Positions 52,960-61,764 of a stretch of 64,000 nt of DNA are shown piece by piece. Numbering within the stretch: the first letter of the stretch is position 1; every line of letters begins with the position of its first letter. The translations under genes were made by a program, and so were the position numbers. The stretch is from Bacteroidota bacterium (GTDB lineage: Bacteria; Bacteroidota; Bacteroidia; Flavobacteriales; Flavobacteriaceae): contig JAJRRO010000016.1 of NCBI GenBank assembly GCA_024279425.1, positions 114,089 to 178,088 on the forward strand, in the 5' to 3' direction. Under the pieces are notes generated by a model. That model was not told the DNA's origin, did not search any database, and saw only the letters and a program-made list of their open reading frames with translations.

Positions 52960-54768
52960 ATGTCAAGACCAAGTACGCTATTTTTCTACTTTTTTCTGAC
53001 AGTGGTGCAATTAGCTACTTCCCAAGAAAAAAAACAATTCCAGATACACTCACACAATGACTATCATCAAAATGTTCCCTTCTGGAATGCCTATGCAAAT
53101 GGATTAAATTCTATTGAAGTGGATGTTTTTTTAAAAAATGATACGTTATTCGCTACTCATGGTGAGCGTGAGATAATTAAAGACCGTACGATTGAGAATC
53201 TATACTTACAGCCAATTCAAACCGTATTGTCCTTGGAGTTGGGAAGCCAACCAAAATTACAATTACTTATAGATATAAAGTCTGAAGCACGTTCCTCCCT
53301 TAAAAAATTGATTTTAATTCTAGAAAGGTATCCTGACATTATCAAGAGTAAAAATATCTCGATTGTTATTTCTGGAAATAGACCCAATCTTAATGAATAT
53401 GTGAATTATCCTGATTATATACTTTTTGATTATCAGAGTCTTGAGGATATTGAAGATGCCAAAGTGTGGAATAAAGTAGCATTGATCAGTTTAAATTTCA
53501 AAACGTTTTCTGTTTGGAATGGAAAGGGAAGATTTACAGCAACAGATTATGACAGGGTAAATTCGGTTATTAAACAGGCACATAGTTACGGAAAGCCCTT
53601 TAGGTTTTGGGGAGCTCCCGATTCCAAAACTGCTTGGAAAGCTTTTGGGGATTTAGGAGTTGATTTCATAAACACAGATATGCCCAGTAGGGCATCTACC
53701 TATCTCAAAACCCTTGACCAACGAGTTTATTACCATAAAAATAGTTCAAAAGTCTACTCCCCTACCTTTGCATCCGACCAAAAGAGAATTCCAATTCAAA
53801 ATGTCATTTTACTTATTGGGGACGGCAATGGATTGACACAAATTTCATCAGCCACCCTGGCCAATGAAGGAAATTTAACTTTAACACAATTAAAGAGTAT
53901 AGGGCTTTTGAAAACACAATCGGCCGATGATTTCACCACTGACTCTGCTGCTGCTGGCACCGCTCTTGCAACCGGGGAGAAAACTAACAATCGGGCAATT
54001 GGGGTTGATACGTCCCAAAGGCCATTGCAAAATATCCCTGAGCTTCTTTCTGAACATGGTTTTTTATCAGGATGCATTACTACCGATAAGATAACCGGAG
54101 CAACTCCTGCATCTTTTTACGCCCATCAAAAAGATCGATCAGATACTTTAGAAATTGCCAAAGATTTATTAAAAAGTAAACTTTCCCTATTTGTTGGAGG
54201 AGGCTCCAAAGATTTTCAAGGTATTGGGATATCCAATGAATTTGATATTTTGAACGACCTTGTTTCAATCGGGAGAAGTAATAAAGATAAGATAGGACAT
54301 TTTATATCAGAGGCTGGTGTTCCCAGCATTTTAGAAGGCCGAGGAGATGTGTTGTCCGAGGCTACTAAAAATGGTTTGCAATTTTTACATAATAAAAACA
54401 AACCTTTCTTTTTATTGGTTGAAGGGGCCCAAATTGATAGTTATGGTCACAAAAATAACGTTTCAGGAATCGTTTCCGAAGGAATAGATTTTGACCAAGC
54501 CATAACGGAGGCCATCAACTATGCTGACAAAACCGGAAATACATTGGTCATTATAACTGCTGATCATGAAACTTCAGGATTTAGTATTCCACAAGGGAAT
54601 CTTAAAAATCACTTGATAGAAGGGGACTTTACCACTCACGACCATACTGGGGCTATGGTTCCAATTTTTGCTTGCGGCCCTCATTCACAAGAATTTCAAG
54701 GGGTTTATGAAAACAGCGATTTGTTTGGGAAAATACTAAAGGTTCTTTCCATCAAAAGAGCCCCTTAA
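52960..54768 (+). CDS. Exported fusion of GDPD/PI-PLC-like domain and alkaline phosphatase
   Basis: I start this 602-residue protein at MSRPSTLFF (52960), which gives a clean signal peptide to about residue 22. The first domain (about 25-250) has HSHNDY (H30/H32), SIEVDVFL (E53/D55) and ATHGE (H67), the catalytic pattern of the AIM6-like branch of the PI-PLC/GDPD superfamily. The second domain (about 280-600) is a classical alkaline phosphatase: LIGDG (D288), TTDSAAAG with nucleophile S329, ITADHET and DHTGAMVPIF. One protein could thus cut a phosphodiester and then free the phosphate, for example from glycerophosphoinositol. It is the rightmost gene of the predicted LacI regulon. Confidence 0.87.
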   Translation: MSRPSTLFFYFFLTVVQLATSQEKKQFQIHSHNDYHQNVPFWNAYANGLNSIEVDVFLKNDTLFATHGEREIIKDRTIENLYLQPIQTVLSLELGSQPKLQLLIDIKSEARSSLKKLILILERYPDIIKSKNISIVISGNRPNLNEYVNYPDYILFDYQSLEDIEDAKVWNKVALISLNFKTFSVWNGKGRFTATDYDRVNSVIKQAHSYGKPFRFWGAPDSKTAWKAFGDLGVDFINTDMPSRASTYLKTLDQRVYYHKNSSKVYSPTFASDQKRIPIQNVILLIGDGNGLTQISSATLANEGNLTLTQLKSIGLLKTQSADDFTTDSAAAGTALATGEKTNNRAIGVDTSQRPLQNIPELLSEHGFLSGCITTDKITGATPASFYAHQKDRSDTLEIAKDLLKSKLSLFVGGGSKDFQGIGISNEFDILNDLVSIGRSNKDKIGHFISEAGVPSILEGRGDVLSEATKNGLQFLHNKNKPFFLLVEGAQIDSYGHKNNVSGIVSEGIDFDQAITEAINYADKTGNTLVIITADHETSGFSIPQGNLKNHLIEGDFTTHDHTGAMVPIFACGPHSQEFQGVYENSDLFGKILKVLSIKRAP

Positions 54769-54795
54769 GAATATTAATTATAATATGCTATTGAA

Positions 54796-55518
54796 CTAAA
54801 TATACTCTTCACAATCAAAATACTCAATAGAATGTACTTTTCCCCTAATCGCCGTAGCACAAATATAATCTGCGGCGGGGTTAAACGTAAATAAAGGACC
54901 ATTTAAGTTTTTCGGAAGAATCCCATTTTGTTTCCAGTAACTCGGCTCTCCCATCATCGTCCAAAGAAACCGTAAATGAGTCAAGCGGAAAAGAAAGTCC
55001 ACTTCCTTCCGCCTTGATAATAGATTCTTTTCGTGTCCAACAGCAATAAAAAGCCAGGGACTGTATATCTTTCGGAAGGGCCGTTAACGATGCAATCTCT
55101 TTAGGTGAAAAGAAATTATTGGCAATATCCATAACATCGAAATCATTTTTAACTTTTTCAACATCAACTCCAATTTCAATGTCTTTAACAAAGCCTAAAA
55201 CAATCATGTCCCCAGAATGGGAAATATTGAACTTTAGATTTTTTTCATCAGCAAAGGCAGGCTTGCCATATTGGCCCTGTTCAAAAACGATACGTTTGGG
55301 GTTTTGATCCAAATACTGACCGGACAACAACCTTAAAATTCCTTTAGAAACAATAAATTGATTTTGATCTTTAGGGAAATGGAATTTATCAGCTCTTTTT
55401 TTTCTTCATCTGACAGTAATGCATAGTAATCACTTCGTTTGCCAACTGTATTATTTAAATCAGCAAACCAGATATGTACACTCTTGGATTTTAGGTCAAA
55501 ATGTTTGGGGTGGGTTGA
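54796..55518 (-). pseudogene. 4'-phosphopantetheinyl transferase (Sfp-type) pseudogene
   Basis: Three frames must be joined to read a Sfp-like protein. The first (to 55518) has VHIWFADLN and LLSDEEKK. After the run of eight T at 55396-55403 (one A short on the coding strand) the second frame carries FPKDQNQFIVSKGILRLL, YGKPAF, FNISHSGD and WTRKESIIKAEG. Near 54890 one extra base shifts to the last frame (FNPAADYICATAI, stop at 54796). There is no start codon: the open frame ends at a TAA two bases before the ppdK stub. It cannot give a normal enzyme unless both shifts are sequencing errors; the missing start remains. Confidence 0.85.
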
Positions 55519-55520
55519 TT

Positions 55521-55601
55521 ATGAACACATTGACAGAAATCAAGGCAAGAGTTTACAAATTTGGCAACAACATGGCAGATGGGAAGGTTACACCTGGTTA
55601 A
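55521..55601 (+). pseudogene. Duplicated 5' stub of ppdK
   Basis: A 26-codon frame starts MNTLTEIKARVYKFGNNMAD and matches the start of the intact ppdK at 58095 (MDTLTEIKARVYKFGNKSAD), with close DNA identity over about 50 bases. After codon 21 it leaves homology and stops. It abuts the lost start of the Sfp pseudogene, so it marks one edge of a rearrangement whose other edge is the true ppdK start. Confidence 0.82.
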
Positions 55602-55953
55602 AGATGTAAGTGAGTAGATGTACTAAGGTCAATTTGGTTTAGCAGGACATTGTAACACATTTCTTTTGGGGTAGGAGTGCGTAGCATGTAGCATCAAAAG
55701 TCAGCTTTAGCCTTAAGATTTAAAAGTAGAAGTTTGACAATAAAAAAGAATAGGGTAACTTTAGCTTTAGTTAGACTATAAAAGTCATAATTCACCTCTA
55801 AATTAGATATAGAAAATTCTTATTTCAACGAGTAAATTCACCTTTCAAAGATTTATAGTTGCCCACTCACTTTATTCCATAATTTTACGCCATTGCCATA
55901 ATATAACATTCATTACTATTAATAAAAATCAAATTGTATATTTCCATTATTAA
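55602..55953. other. 352-base stretch without genes
   Basis: No frame with coding character, no clear hairpin and no recognised regulatory motif was found. The next recognisable sequence is the ugd remnant. It is probably decayed DNA within the rearranged segment. Confidence 0.5.
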
Positions 55954-56139
55954 GAATTCAGTACAGAATGGTCAGAGTTTAGAATACCAAACTTCATAAT
56001 TTTAGAAAAGATTATGAATAACAAATTGATTTTTGATGGAAGAAATATTTATTATTTGGAAGAAATGAAAGACTTAGGGTTTACCTATTTCAGCATAGGC
56101 AGAGCAGTAATTAATGTCCATAGCAAAAAAACGCCTTAG
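55954..56139 (+). pseudogene. 3' remnant of UDP-glucose 6-dehydrogenase
   Basis: The open frame right after a TAA (55951) reads TEWSEFRIPNF, then NNKLIFDGRNIY, then LGFTYFSIGRAVIN, and stops at 56139. These are the typical last 60 residues of UDP-glucose dehydrogenases, where the DGRN and SIGR motifs form the UDP-binding C-terminal domain. The first 380 or so residues are gone. It is followed after 33 bases by the UDP-glucuronate decarboxylase, the enzyme that uses its product, so the two once formed an operon. Confidence 0.85.
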
Positions 56140-56172
56140 AAGGATCATAATATACTAATCAAAAAGAAAACT

Positions 56173-57132
56173 ATGAAAAGAATATTGGTTACTGGAGGTG
56201 CTGGATTTGTTGGCTCCCATCTTTGCGAACGTCTTTTGAACGAAGGCAATGAGGTAATTTGTATGGATAATTACTTCACGGGAAGAAAAAGCAAAATTGC
56301 CCATTTAATGGACAACCCTTATTTTGAAATCATTCGCCATGATGTGACAATGCCATATTTCATTGAGGTCGACGAAATCTATAACTTAGCCTGCCCAGCT
56401 TCACCGGTACACTACCAACACAATCCTATCAAAACAATTAAAACTTCGGTTTTAGGAGCTATAAATATGTTAGGGCTTGCCAAACGTGTTGGAGCTAAAA
56501 TATTGCAGGCCTCGACCAGTGAGGTATATGGCGACCCTGAAATTCATCCACAACCAGAGCATTATTGGGGCCATGTAAATCCAATTGGTCTCCGTTCCTG
56601 CTACGATGAAGGCAAACGGTGTGCGGAATCTTTATTTGTAAACTATCATGAATCAAACGGCGTAAAGGTGAAAATTATACGCATTTTTAATACCTACGGT
56701 CCTAAAATGGAACCGGATGACGGCCGTGTGGTTTCCAATTTTATCATGCAAGCATTACAAGGCAAGGACATCACCATTTTTGGGGATGGTATGCAGACCA
56801 GAAGTTTTCAATATGTAAGTGATTTGGTGGAGGGTATGATAAAAATGATGAGTACCGAAAATGATTTTATTGGCCCTATCAACATAGGAAACCCCGTCGA
56901 ATTTACAATGTTGGAACTTGCAGAAAATATTATTGATCTTACCGGAAGTAATTCCAAAATAATCCATATGCCGTTACCTGCTGATGACCCAACCCAAAGA
57001 CAACCTGATATTAGTTTGGCTATAGAAAAATTGAATGGATGGACTCCAAAAATAGCATTAAGAGAAGGTTTGGTAAATACTATCTCCTATTTTGATAGTA
57101 TGATTAGGGATAAGTCCATCCATGACATGTGA
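56173..57132 (+). CDS. uxs: UDP-glucuronate decarboxylase (UDP-xylose synthase)
   Basis: This 319-residue short-chain dehydrogenase-like enzyme has [41 protein letters not shown], the STSEVYGDP segment and the catalytic YDEGKRCAE (about 147-151), followed by [10 protein letters not shown]. These are diagnostic of the decarboxylase that makes UDP-xylose for surface polysaccharides. It appears intact, although its partner ugd is reduced to a remnant (55954-56139) and the glycosyltransferase behind it is broken. It may still work if another ugd exists in the genome. Confidence 0.92.
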   Translation: MKRILVTGGAGFVGSHLCERLLNEGNEVICMDNYFTGRKSKIAHLMDNPYFEIIRHDVTMPYFIEVDEIYNLACPASPVHYQHNPIKTIKTSVLGAINMLGLAKRVGAKILQASTSEVYGDPEIHPQPEHYWGHVNPIGLRSCYDEGKRCAESLFVNYHESNGVKVKIIRIFNTYGPKMEPDDGRVVSNFIMQALQGKDITIFGDGMQTRSFQYVSDLVEGMIKMMSTENDFIGPINIGNPVEFTMLELAENIIDLTGSNSKIIHMPLPADDPTQRQPDISLAIEKLNGWTPKIALREGLVNTISYFDSMIRDKSIHDM

Positions 57133-57238
57133 TTCATATAAAAGGTATCTATTGACATACGTTTTCGTTTTAGACGGTGAACATCCATTTTAATAAAACG
57201 ACTACTAAGAATTAGTTGCGCACCAAACTCATTTATAT

Positions 57239-57706
57239 ATGGAACTACTGGATAAAATAGGATATAAATCTAAATATCTTCCGTTGTTTTCGAATATACC
57301 TCAATCCATTGAAAAGAATATCGATTTCTTGGTTATGATTGGCCGTAACGGACCGGAAATGGAAAAGTGGATTTCGGCTTGGGAATTTAACAATCTTACT
57401 GTTACTCTTTTAGGTAATCTATCTGAAGAGGTGATATCTTAGGTTTTACAGGATGCTACAATCGATATAAGTATAAGACCTTTGCAATTATCGGCGAAAA
57501 GCGGGGTCGTATCAGCAATGTGGGAACATAATCTTCCTATAATTTGTATTTCAAAATACTGGAATCCCAGTGGAACAACAAATGTATATGCAAACCCTGA
57601 CATCATAGAATATAAAGGCAATGATTTAGAAAAGTGTCTATCCAAAGGCTTTGAGGTTACCCCTTATCGTAAACAAAGTTTCCGATGTTTCATCATTATT
57701 GGTTAA
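57239..57706 (+). pseudogene. Broken glycosyltransferase (group-1-like) fragment
   Basis: One reading frame runs from 57239 to 57706 but is cut by an in-frame TAG at 57440-57442. Before it is FLVMIGRNGPEMEKW; after it are DISIRPLQLSAKSGVVSAMW and EHNLPIICIS. The latter recalls the KSG-x-x-AAMLEHGLPVI segment of GT4-like transferases. The usual N-terminal Rossmann half is missing and the end is scrambled. It lies 106 bases behind uxs and likely belonged to the same polysaccharide cluster. Confidence 0.72.
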
Positions 57707-58094
57707 TTCCCTTAAAAAATCTGTTATAAAGGGCTAGTTTAATTTATTTGTGATCACATAAGGCCAATTTCCTATAAAATCTATCAATTTGAATTGTTCG
57801 AGAGTTCCAATTTATAATATGTTTTATTGTACACATGCGAAGAATATCTCGAAATGCTTGGAGTCATTATTTTTATTTATGCACTTACTGCCTATAAATC
57901 AATTGTCATCAAGATTGATTAAACAATGATTCTTGAATAAATTTTATTTTGTTAAATTCCTGTGTTGAATCATATTGTTTTTTTAGGAAATCCAATTTTG
58001 TAACTTAAGTTACATAAGAGCCTATACATGACATATGTCATAAATTAAGGACATGTCTATCCATAATTTCGTTATCAAATTAATAATGATCGTT
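57707..58094. other. 388-base leader region before ppdK
   Basis: No gene; AT-rich. It carries two perfect palindromes near the ppdK start (57999-58014 and 58028-58041). The upstream part resembles decayed sequence. Confidence 0.55.
57999..58041. promoter_or_regulatory. Two perfect palindromes upstream of ppdK
   Basis: TGTAACTTAAGTTACA (57999-58014) and ATGACATATGTCAT (58028-58041) are both perfect. The first, with GTAAC-N4-GTTAC, has the shape of CRP/FNR-family sites. They end 81 and 54 bases before the ppdK ATG, suitable for transcription control. Confidence 0.5.
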
Positions 58095-60824
58095 ATGGAC
58101 ACATTGACAGAAATCAAAGCAAGAGTTTACAAATTTGGCAACAAATCTGCGGATGGTAATAGTGAAATGAAAAACCTTCTTGGAGGTAAGGGGGCCAATT
58201 TAGCAGAGATGAGTTCTATCGGAATACCGGTTCCTCCAGGATTCACGATTACAACAGAGGTTTGTACCGAATACAATGAACTTGGAAGGGAAAATGTTAT
58301 TGAAACTATAAAAGAAGAGGTTGAGCAAGCCATAGAATCCATAGAAAGTACCATGGGTACTAAGTACGGAGACAAGGAAAATCCATTGTTGATATCAGTT
58401 CGCTCAGGAGCAAGGGTCTCTATGCCAGGTATGATGGACACCGTCTTAAATTTGGGACTCAATGATGAGGCAGTACTTGGATTAATCGAAAAAACCAATA
58501 ACGAACGTTTTGCCTGGGATTCATACCGTCGATTTATACAAATGTATGGTAGCGTCGTTCTAGGTATGAAGCCAGAAACCAAAGAAGATATAGATCCTTT
58601 CGAGGAGATTATGGAACACCTTAAAGATAAAAGAGGTATCTCTTTAGATACAGAGTTTTCCGTACAAGATCTTCAGGATTTGGTATATGATTTCAAAGAT
58701 GCTGTCAAGAAAAGAACGGGACATGATTTCCCAGCAGATCCTTGGGATCAACTTTGGGGCGCCGTTATGGCAGTTTTTGATAGTTGGAACGGAAATCGTG
58801 CCATTTATTACCGCAAAATGAACGGATATCCTGCCGATTGGGGAACTGCAGTAAACGTGCAAGCCATGGTGTATGGTAATATGGGCGAAAATTCAGGGAC
58901 TGGGGTCTGTTTTACCCGAGATGCTGGAACCGGAGAGAATGTCTTTAACGGGGAATACTTGATCGATGCACAAGGTGAGGATGTTGTGGCTGGTGTTAGA
59001 ACTCCGCAGCAAATTACGAAATTAGGGTCACAACGATGGGCTGAACTGGCAAAGGTTGAGGAATCTGACCGAAAAGAGAATTATCCATCTCTAGAAGAGT
59101 TAATGCCTTCAATCTATGGGGAACTAAACGAGTATCAACAAACCCTTGAGGACCATTATTCTGATATGCAAGATATGGAATTTACCATGCAAGAAGGAAA
59201 GTTATGGATACTTCAAACCAGAAATGGTAAGCGAACTGGTGCGGCCATGGTTAAAATCGCAGTGGATTTATTAAAAGAAGGCGAAATTAACGAACAAGAG
59301 GCTTTATTGAGAATTGAACCCAATAAGCTCGATGAATTATTGCACCCTGTTTTTGACACTAATGCATTGAAAAGGGCACATGTAATCGCCCAAGGCCTTC
59401 CAGCTTCTCCAGGGGCCGCCACAGGTCAAATCGTATTCTTTGCCGACGAGGCCAATAAATATAAAAATACCATTTTAACAAGAATAGAAACCTCTCCTGA
59501 AGACCTGGAAGGAATGAACATTGCTAGAGGTATATTAACGGCACGAGGCGGCATGACCTCACATGCAGCGGTAGTTGCCCGAGGAATGGGCAAATGCTGT
59601 GTATCTGGAGCAGGTGCCCTAAAAATTGATTATAAGAACAGAGTATTAAGAGTTGATGATAAGGAGTACCATGAAGGCGATTGGATTTCCTTAAATGGCT
59701 CTACCGGAAATATAATAGAAGGTAAGGTGGCTACCATGAAACCTGAATTAAGTGGGGAATTTGGAGAAATCATGGAGCTTTCGAATACATATGCCACAAT
59801 GCAGGTAAGAACAAATGCCGATACCCCTAAAGATGCCAAAATAGCTCGAAGTTTTGGGGCACAAGGCATTGGTCTTACAAGAACCGAACATATGTTCTTT
59901 GAAATTGACCGAATTAGGGCCATGCGCGAAATGATTCTTTCCGATACTATAAAAGGAAGAAAACACGCATTGGAGGAATTGTTACCCATGCAACGAAGTG
60001 ATTTTGAAGGTATTTTCGAAGCCATGCAGGGGTTACCAGTTACAGTTCGCTTGTTAGATCCGCCCTTACATGAATTTGTCCCCCATCAGTTGGCCACCCA
60101 AAAAGAATTGGCAGAAGATATGCATATTTCATTATCGGCTGTTAAGAATAAAGTTTCCGAGCTTCAGGAATTCAATCCTATGTTGGGGCATAGAGGGTGT
60201 AGATTAGGAAATACCTACCCCGAAATTACAGAAATGCAAACTAGGGCCATTATTGAAGCTTCGCTTAATCTTAAGGAAAAAGGGATTGAAACCAAACCGG
60301 AGATTATGGTGCCTCTTATTAGTACCTTGAATGAATTTACGGAACAGGAAAAAATAATCAGGACTACCGCAAATCAAGTCTTTAAAGAAAGAGGCGATAG
60401 CATTGATTATTTGGTAGGTACAATGATCGAGATACCACGAGCCACATTAATGGCAGATAAAATTGCCCAAAGGGCAGACTTCTTTTCCTTCGGCACCAAT
60501 GACCTAACCCAAATGACCTTTGGTTATTCAAGGGATGATGCAGGGAAGTTCTTGTCCGTCTATCTTGAAAAGGGTATTCTGACCGAAGATCCTTTCGAGG
60601 TATTGGACCAAGAAGGCGTTGGCCAATTAGTGAGAATGGGTATAGAAAGAGGCAGAAGTACCAAACCACAGCTAAAAGTAGGTATTTGTGGTGAGCATGG
60701 TGGGGAACCAAGTTCTATTGAATTCTGCCATAGTCTAGATATGAATTACGTTAGTTGCTCTCCATTTAGAGTCCCAATTGCGCGTATCGCATCTGCCCAA
60801 GCCGCTATTAAGCAAATGGTTTAA
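58095..60824 (+). CDS. ppdK: Pyruvate, phosphate dikinase
   Basis: This 909-residue cytoplasmic enzyme reversibly makes phosphoenolpyruvate from pyruvate, ATP and phosphate. I start it at MDTLTEIKARVYKFG (58095); a longer reading from 58053 adds 14 residues with no family support. Domains in order are the ATP-grasp part (about 1-340; GGKGANLAEM, SVRSGARVSMPGMMDTVLN), the swivelling domain with the phospho-histidine in ARGGMTSHAAVVARGMGK (about 450-475), and the PEP-binding TIM barrel (LTRTEHMFF, GTMIEIPRA, FGTNDLTQM, GICGEHGG). All key motifs are intact. A strong terminator follows. Its first codons are duplicated at 55521. Confidence 0.96.
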   Translation: MDTLTEIKARVYKFGNKSADGNSEMKNLLGGKGANLAEMSSIGIPVPPGFTITTEVCTEYNELGRENVIETIKEEVEQAIESIESTMGTKYGDKENPLLISVRSGARVSMPGMMDTVLNLGLNDEAVLGLIEKTNNERFAWDSYRRFIQMYGSVVLGMKPETKEDIDPFEEIMEHLKDKRGISLDTEFSVQDLQDLVYDFKDAVKKRTGHDFPADPWDQLWGAVMAVFDSWNGNRAIYYRKMNGYPADWGTAVNVQAMVYGNMGENSGTGVCFTRDAGTGENVFNGEYLIDAQGEDVVAGVRTPQQITKLGSQRWAELAKVEESDRKENYPSLEELMPSIYGELNEYQQTLEDHYSDMQDMEFTMQEGKLWILQTRNGKRTGAAMVKIAVDLLKEGEINEQEALLRIEPNKLDELLHPVFDTNALKRAHVIAQGLPASPGAATGQIVFFADEANKYKNTILTRIETSPEDLEGMNIARGILTARGGMTSHAAVVARGMGKCCVSGAGALKIDYKNRVLRVDDKEYHEGDWISLNGSTGNIIEGKVATMKPELSGEFGEIMELSNTYATMQVRTNADTPKDAKIARSFGAQGIGLTRTEHMFFEIDRIRAMREMILSDTIKGRKHALEELLPMQRSDFEGIFEAMQGLPVTVRLLDPPLHEFVPHQLATQKELAEDMHISLSAVKNKVSELQEFNPMLGHRGCRLGNTYPEITEMQTRAIIEASLNLKEKGIETKPEIMVPLISTLNEFTEQEKIIRTTANQVFKERGDSIDYLVGTMIEIPRATLMADKIAQRADFFSFGTNDLTQMTFGYSRDDAGKFLSVYLEKGILTEDPFEVLDQEGVGQLVRMGIERGRSTKPQLKVGICGEHGGEPSSIEFCHSLDMNYVSCSPFRVPIARIASAQAAIKQMV

Positions 60825-60859
60825 CCTTGTACCGCAATACAATATCGGTAGTTTTATGA

Positions 60860-60889
60860 GTAGGCTCGACAACTTGTTGTCGAGCCTAC
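60860..60889 (+). terminator. Terminator hairpin behind ppdK
   Basis: Perfect 14-base arms GTAGGCTCGACAAC and GTTGTCGAGCCTAC around a TT loop, 35 bases after the ppdK stop. The following T content is modest (ATTTGTTAT). Confidence 0.8.
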
Positions 60890-61008
60890 ATTTGTTATGC
60901 TATTGACAATGATCAATTTTCAATCAAGTAAAAATAGATGGTGTTGTTTAGCATGCAGGGTTTAAATCTTATCTTTGGAGGTTAAATTGTACTTTTTAAC
61001 AAATATCT

Positions 61009-61749
61009 ATGTTCCATTTTTTTAGTCGCAAAACATTTTTGATTGATTATTTAGAGGGATTTATAGATATTCATAACCACATTCTTCCTGGAATTGATGA
61101 TGGGGCAAAAACGGTCGAAGAATCTGTTGAGCTCATTAAAACCTTTTTCCAATTCGGTGTGAAAAATTTTATTGCTACGCCCCATATAATGAATAATTAC
61201 TATCCTAATACTCCCGAAACAATTAATAATGCGCTCATACTTCTTAAAAATGAGTTGTTGAAAAATGGCATGAAGGATGTTTCCATCCAAGCCTCAGCCG
61301 AACATATGATCGATGATAATTTTGAGGCTATTCTAAGACGAGAAGAAATTATGCCAATGAGACTTGATTATCTACTTGTTGAAATGAGCTATCTACAACC
61401 TCCAATTAATTTTGATGAGGCAATAATAACAACCGTGAGTAATCAATTCTACCCTATTCTTGCACATCCTGAGCGCTATAAGTTCCTTTATAATCGAATG
61501 CGTAATTATTATAAGTATAAAGAACAAGGAATTTTATTTCAAATGAACCTTCTATCCCTTGCGGGTTTTTATGGTAACGAAGTGTCTAAAATTGCCTTTA
61601 AACTATTGGAAAAAGACCTTGTCGATTTTGTGGCCTCTGATGTACATAATCTAAGACAACTTAACTATTTAAAAGAATCAATGATTTCAAATAAAACATT
61701 GAAATTACTCCTTCCAATTATAAACAATACGATTAAAACTTTTTATTGA
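61009..61749 (+). CDS. PHP-family tyrosine-protein phosphatase, CpsB/YwqE type
   Basis: This 246-residue protein has the PHP metal motifs FIDIHNHILPGIDDGAK (about 18), ATPHIM (about 59), AEHMID (about 101), LVEMSYL, LAHPERY (about 155) and ASDVHN (about 218). Such manganese-dependent phosphatases act on tyrosine kinases that control capsule or exopolysaccharide export. Its place beside uxs and the broken transferase supports a former surface-polysaccharide cluster. It seems intact and monocistronic. Confidence 0.88.
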   Translation: MFHFFSRKTFLIDYLEGFIDIHNHILPGIDDGAKTVEESVELIKTFFQFGVKNFIATPHIMNNYYPNTPETINNALILLKNELLKNGMKDVSIQASAEHMIDDNFEAILRREEIMPMRLDYLLVEMSYLQPPINFDEAIITTVSNQFYPILAHPERYKFLYNRMRNYYKYKEQGILFQMNLLSLAGFYGNEVSKIAFKLLEKDLVDFVASDVHNLRQLNYLKESMISNKTLKLLLPIINNTIKTFY

Positions 61750-61764
61750 ATTAAGTCCTTAAGC

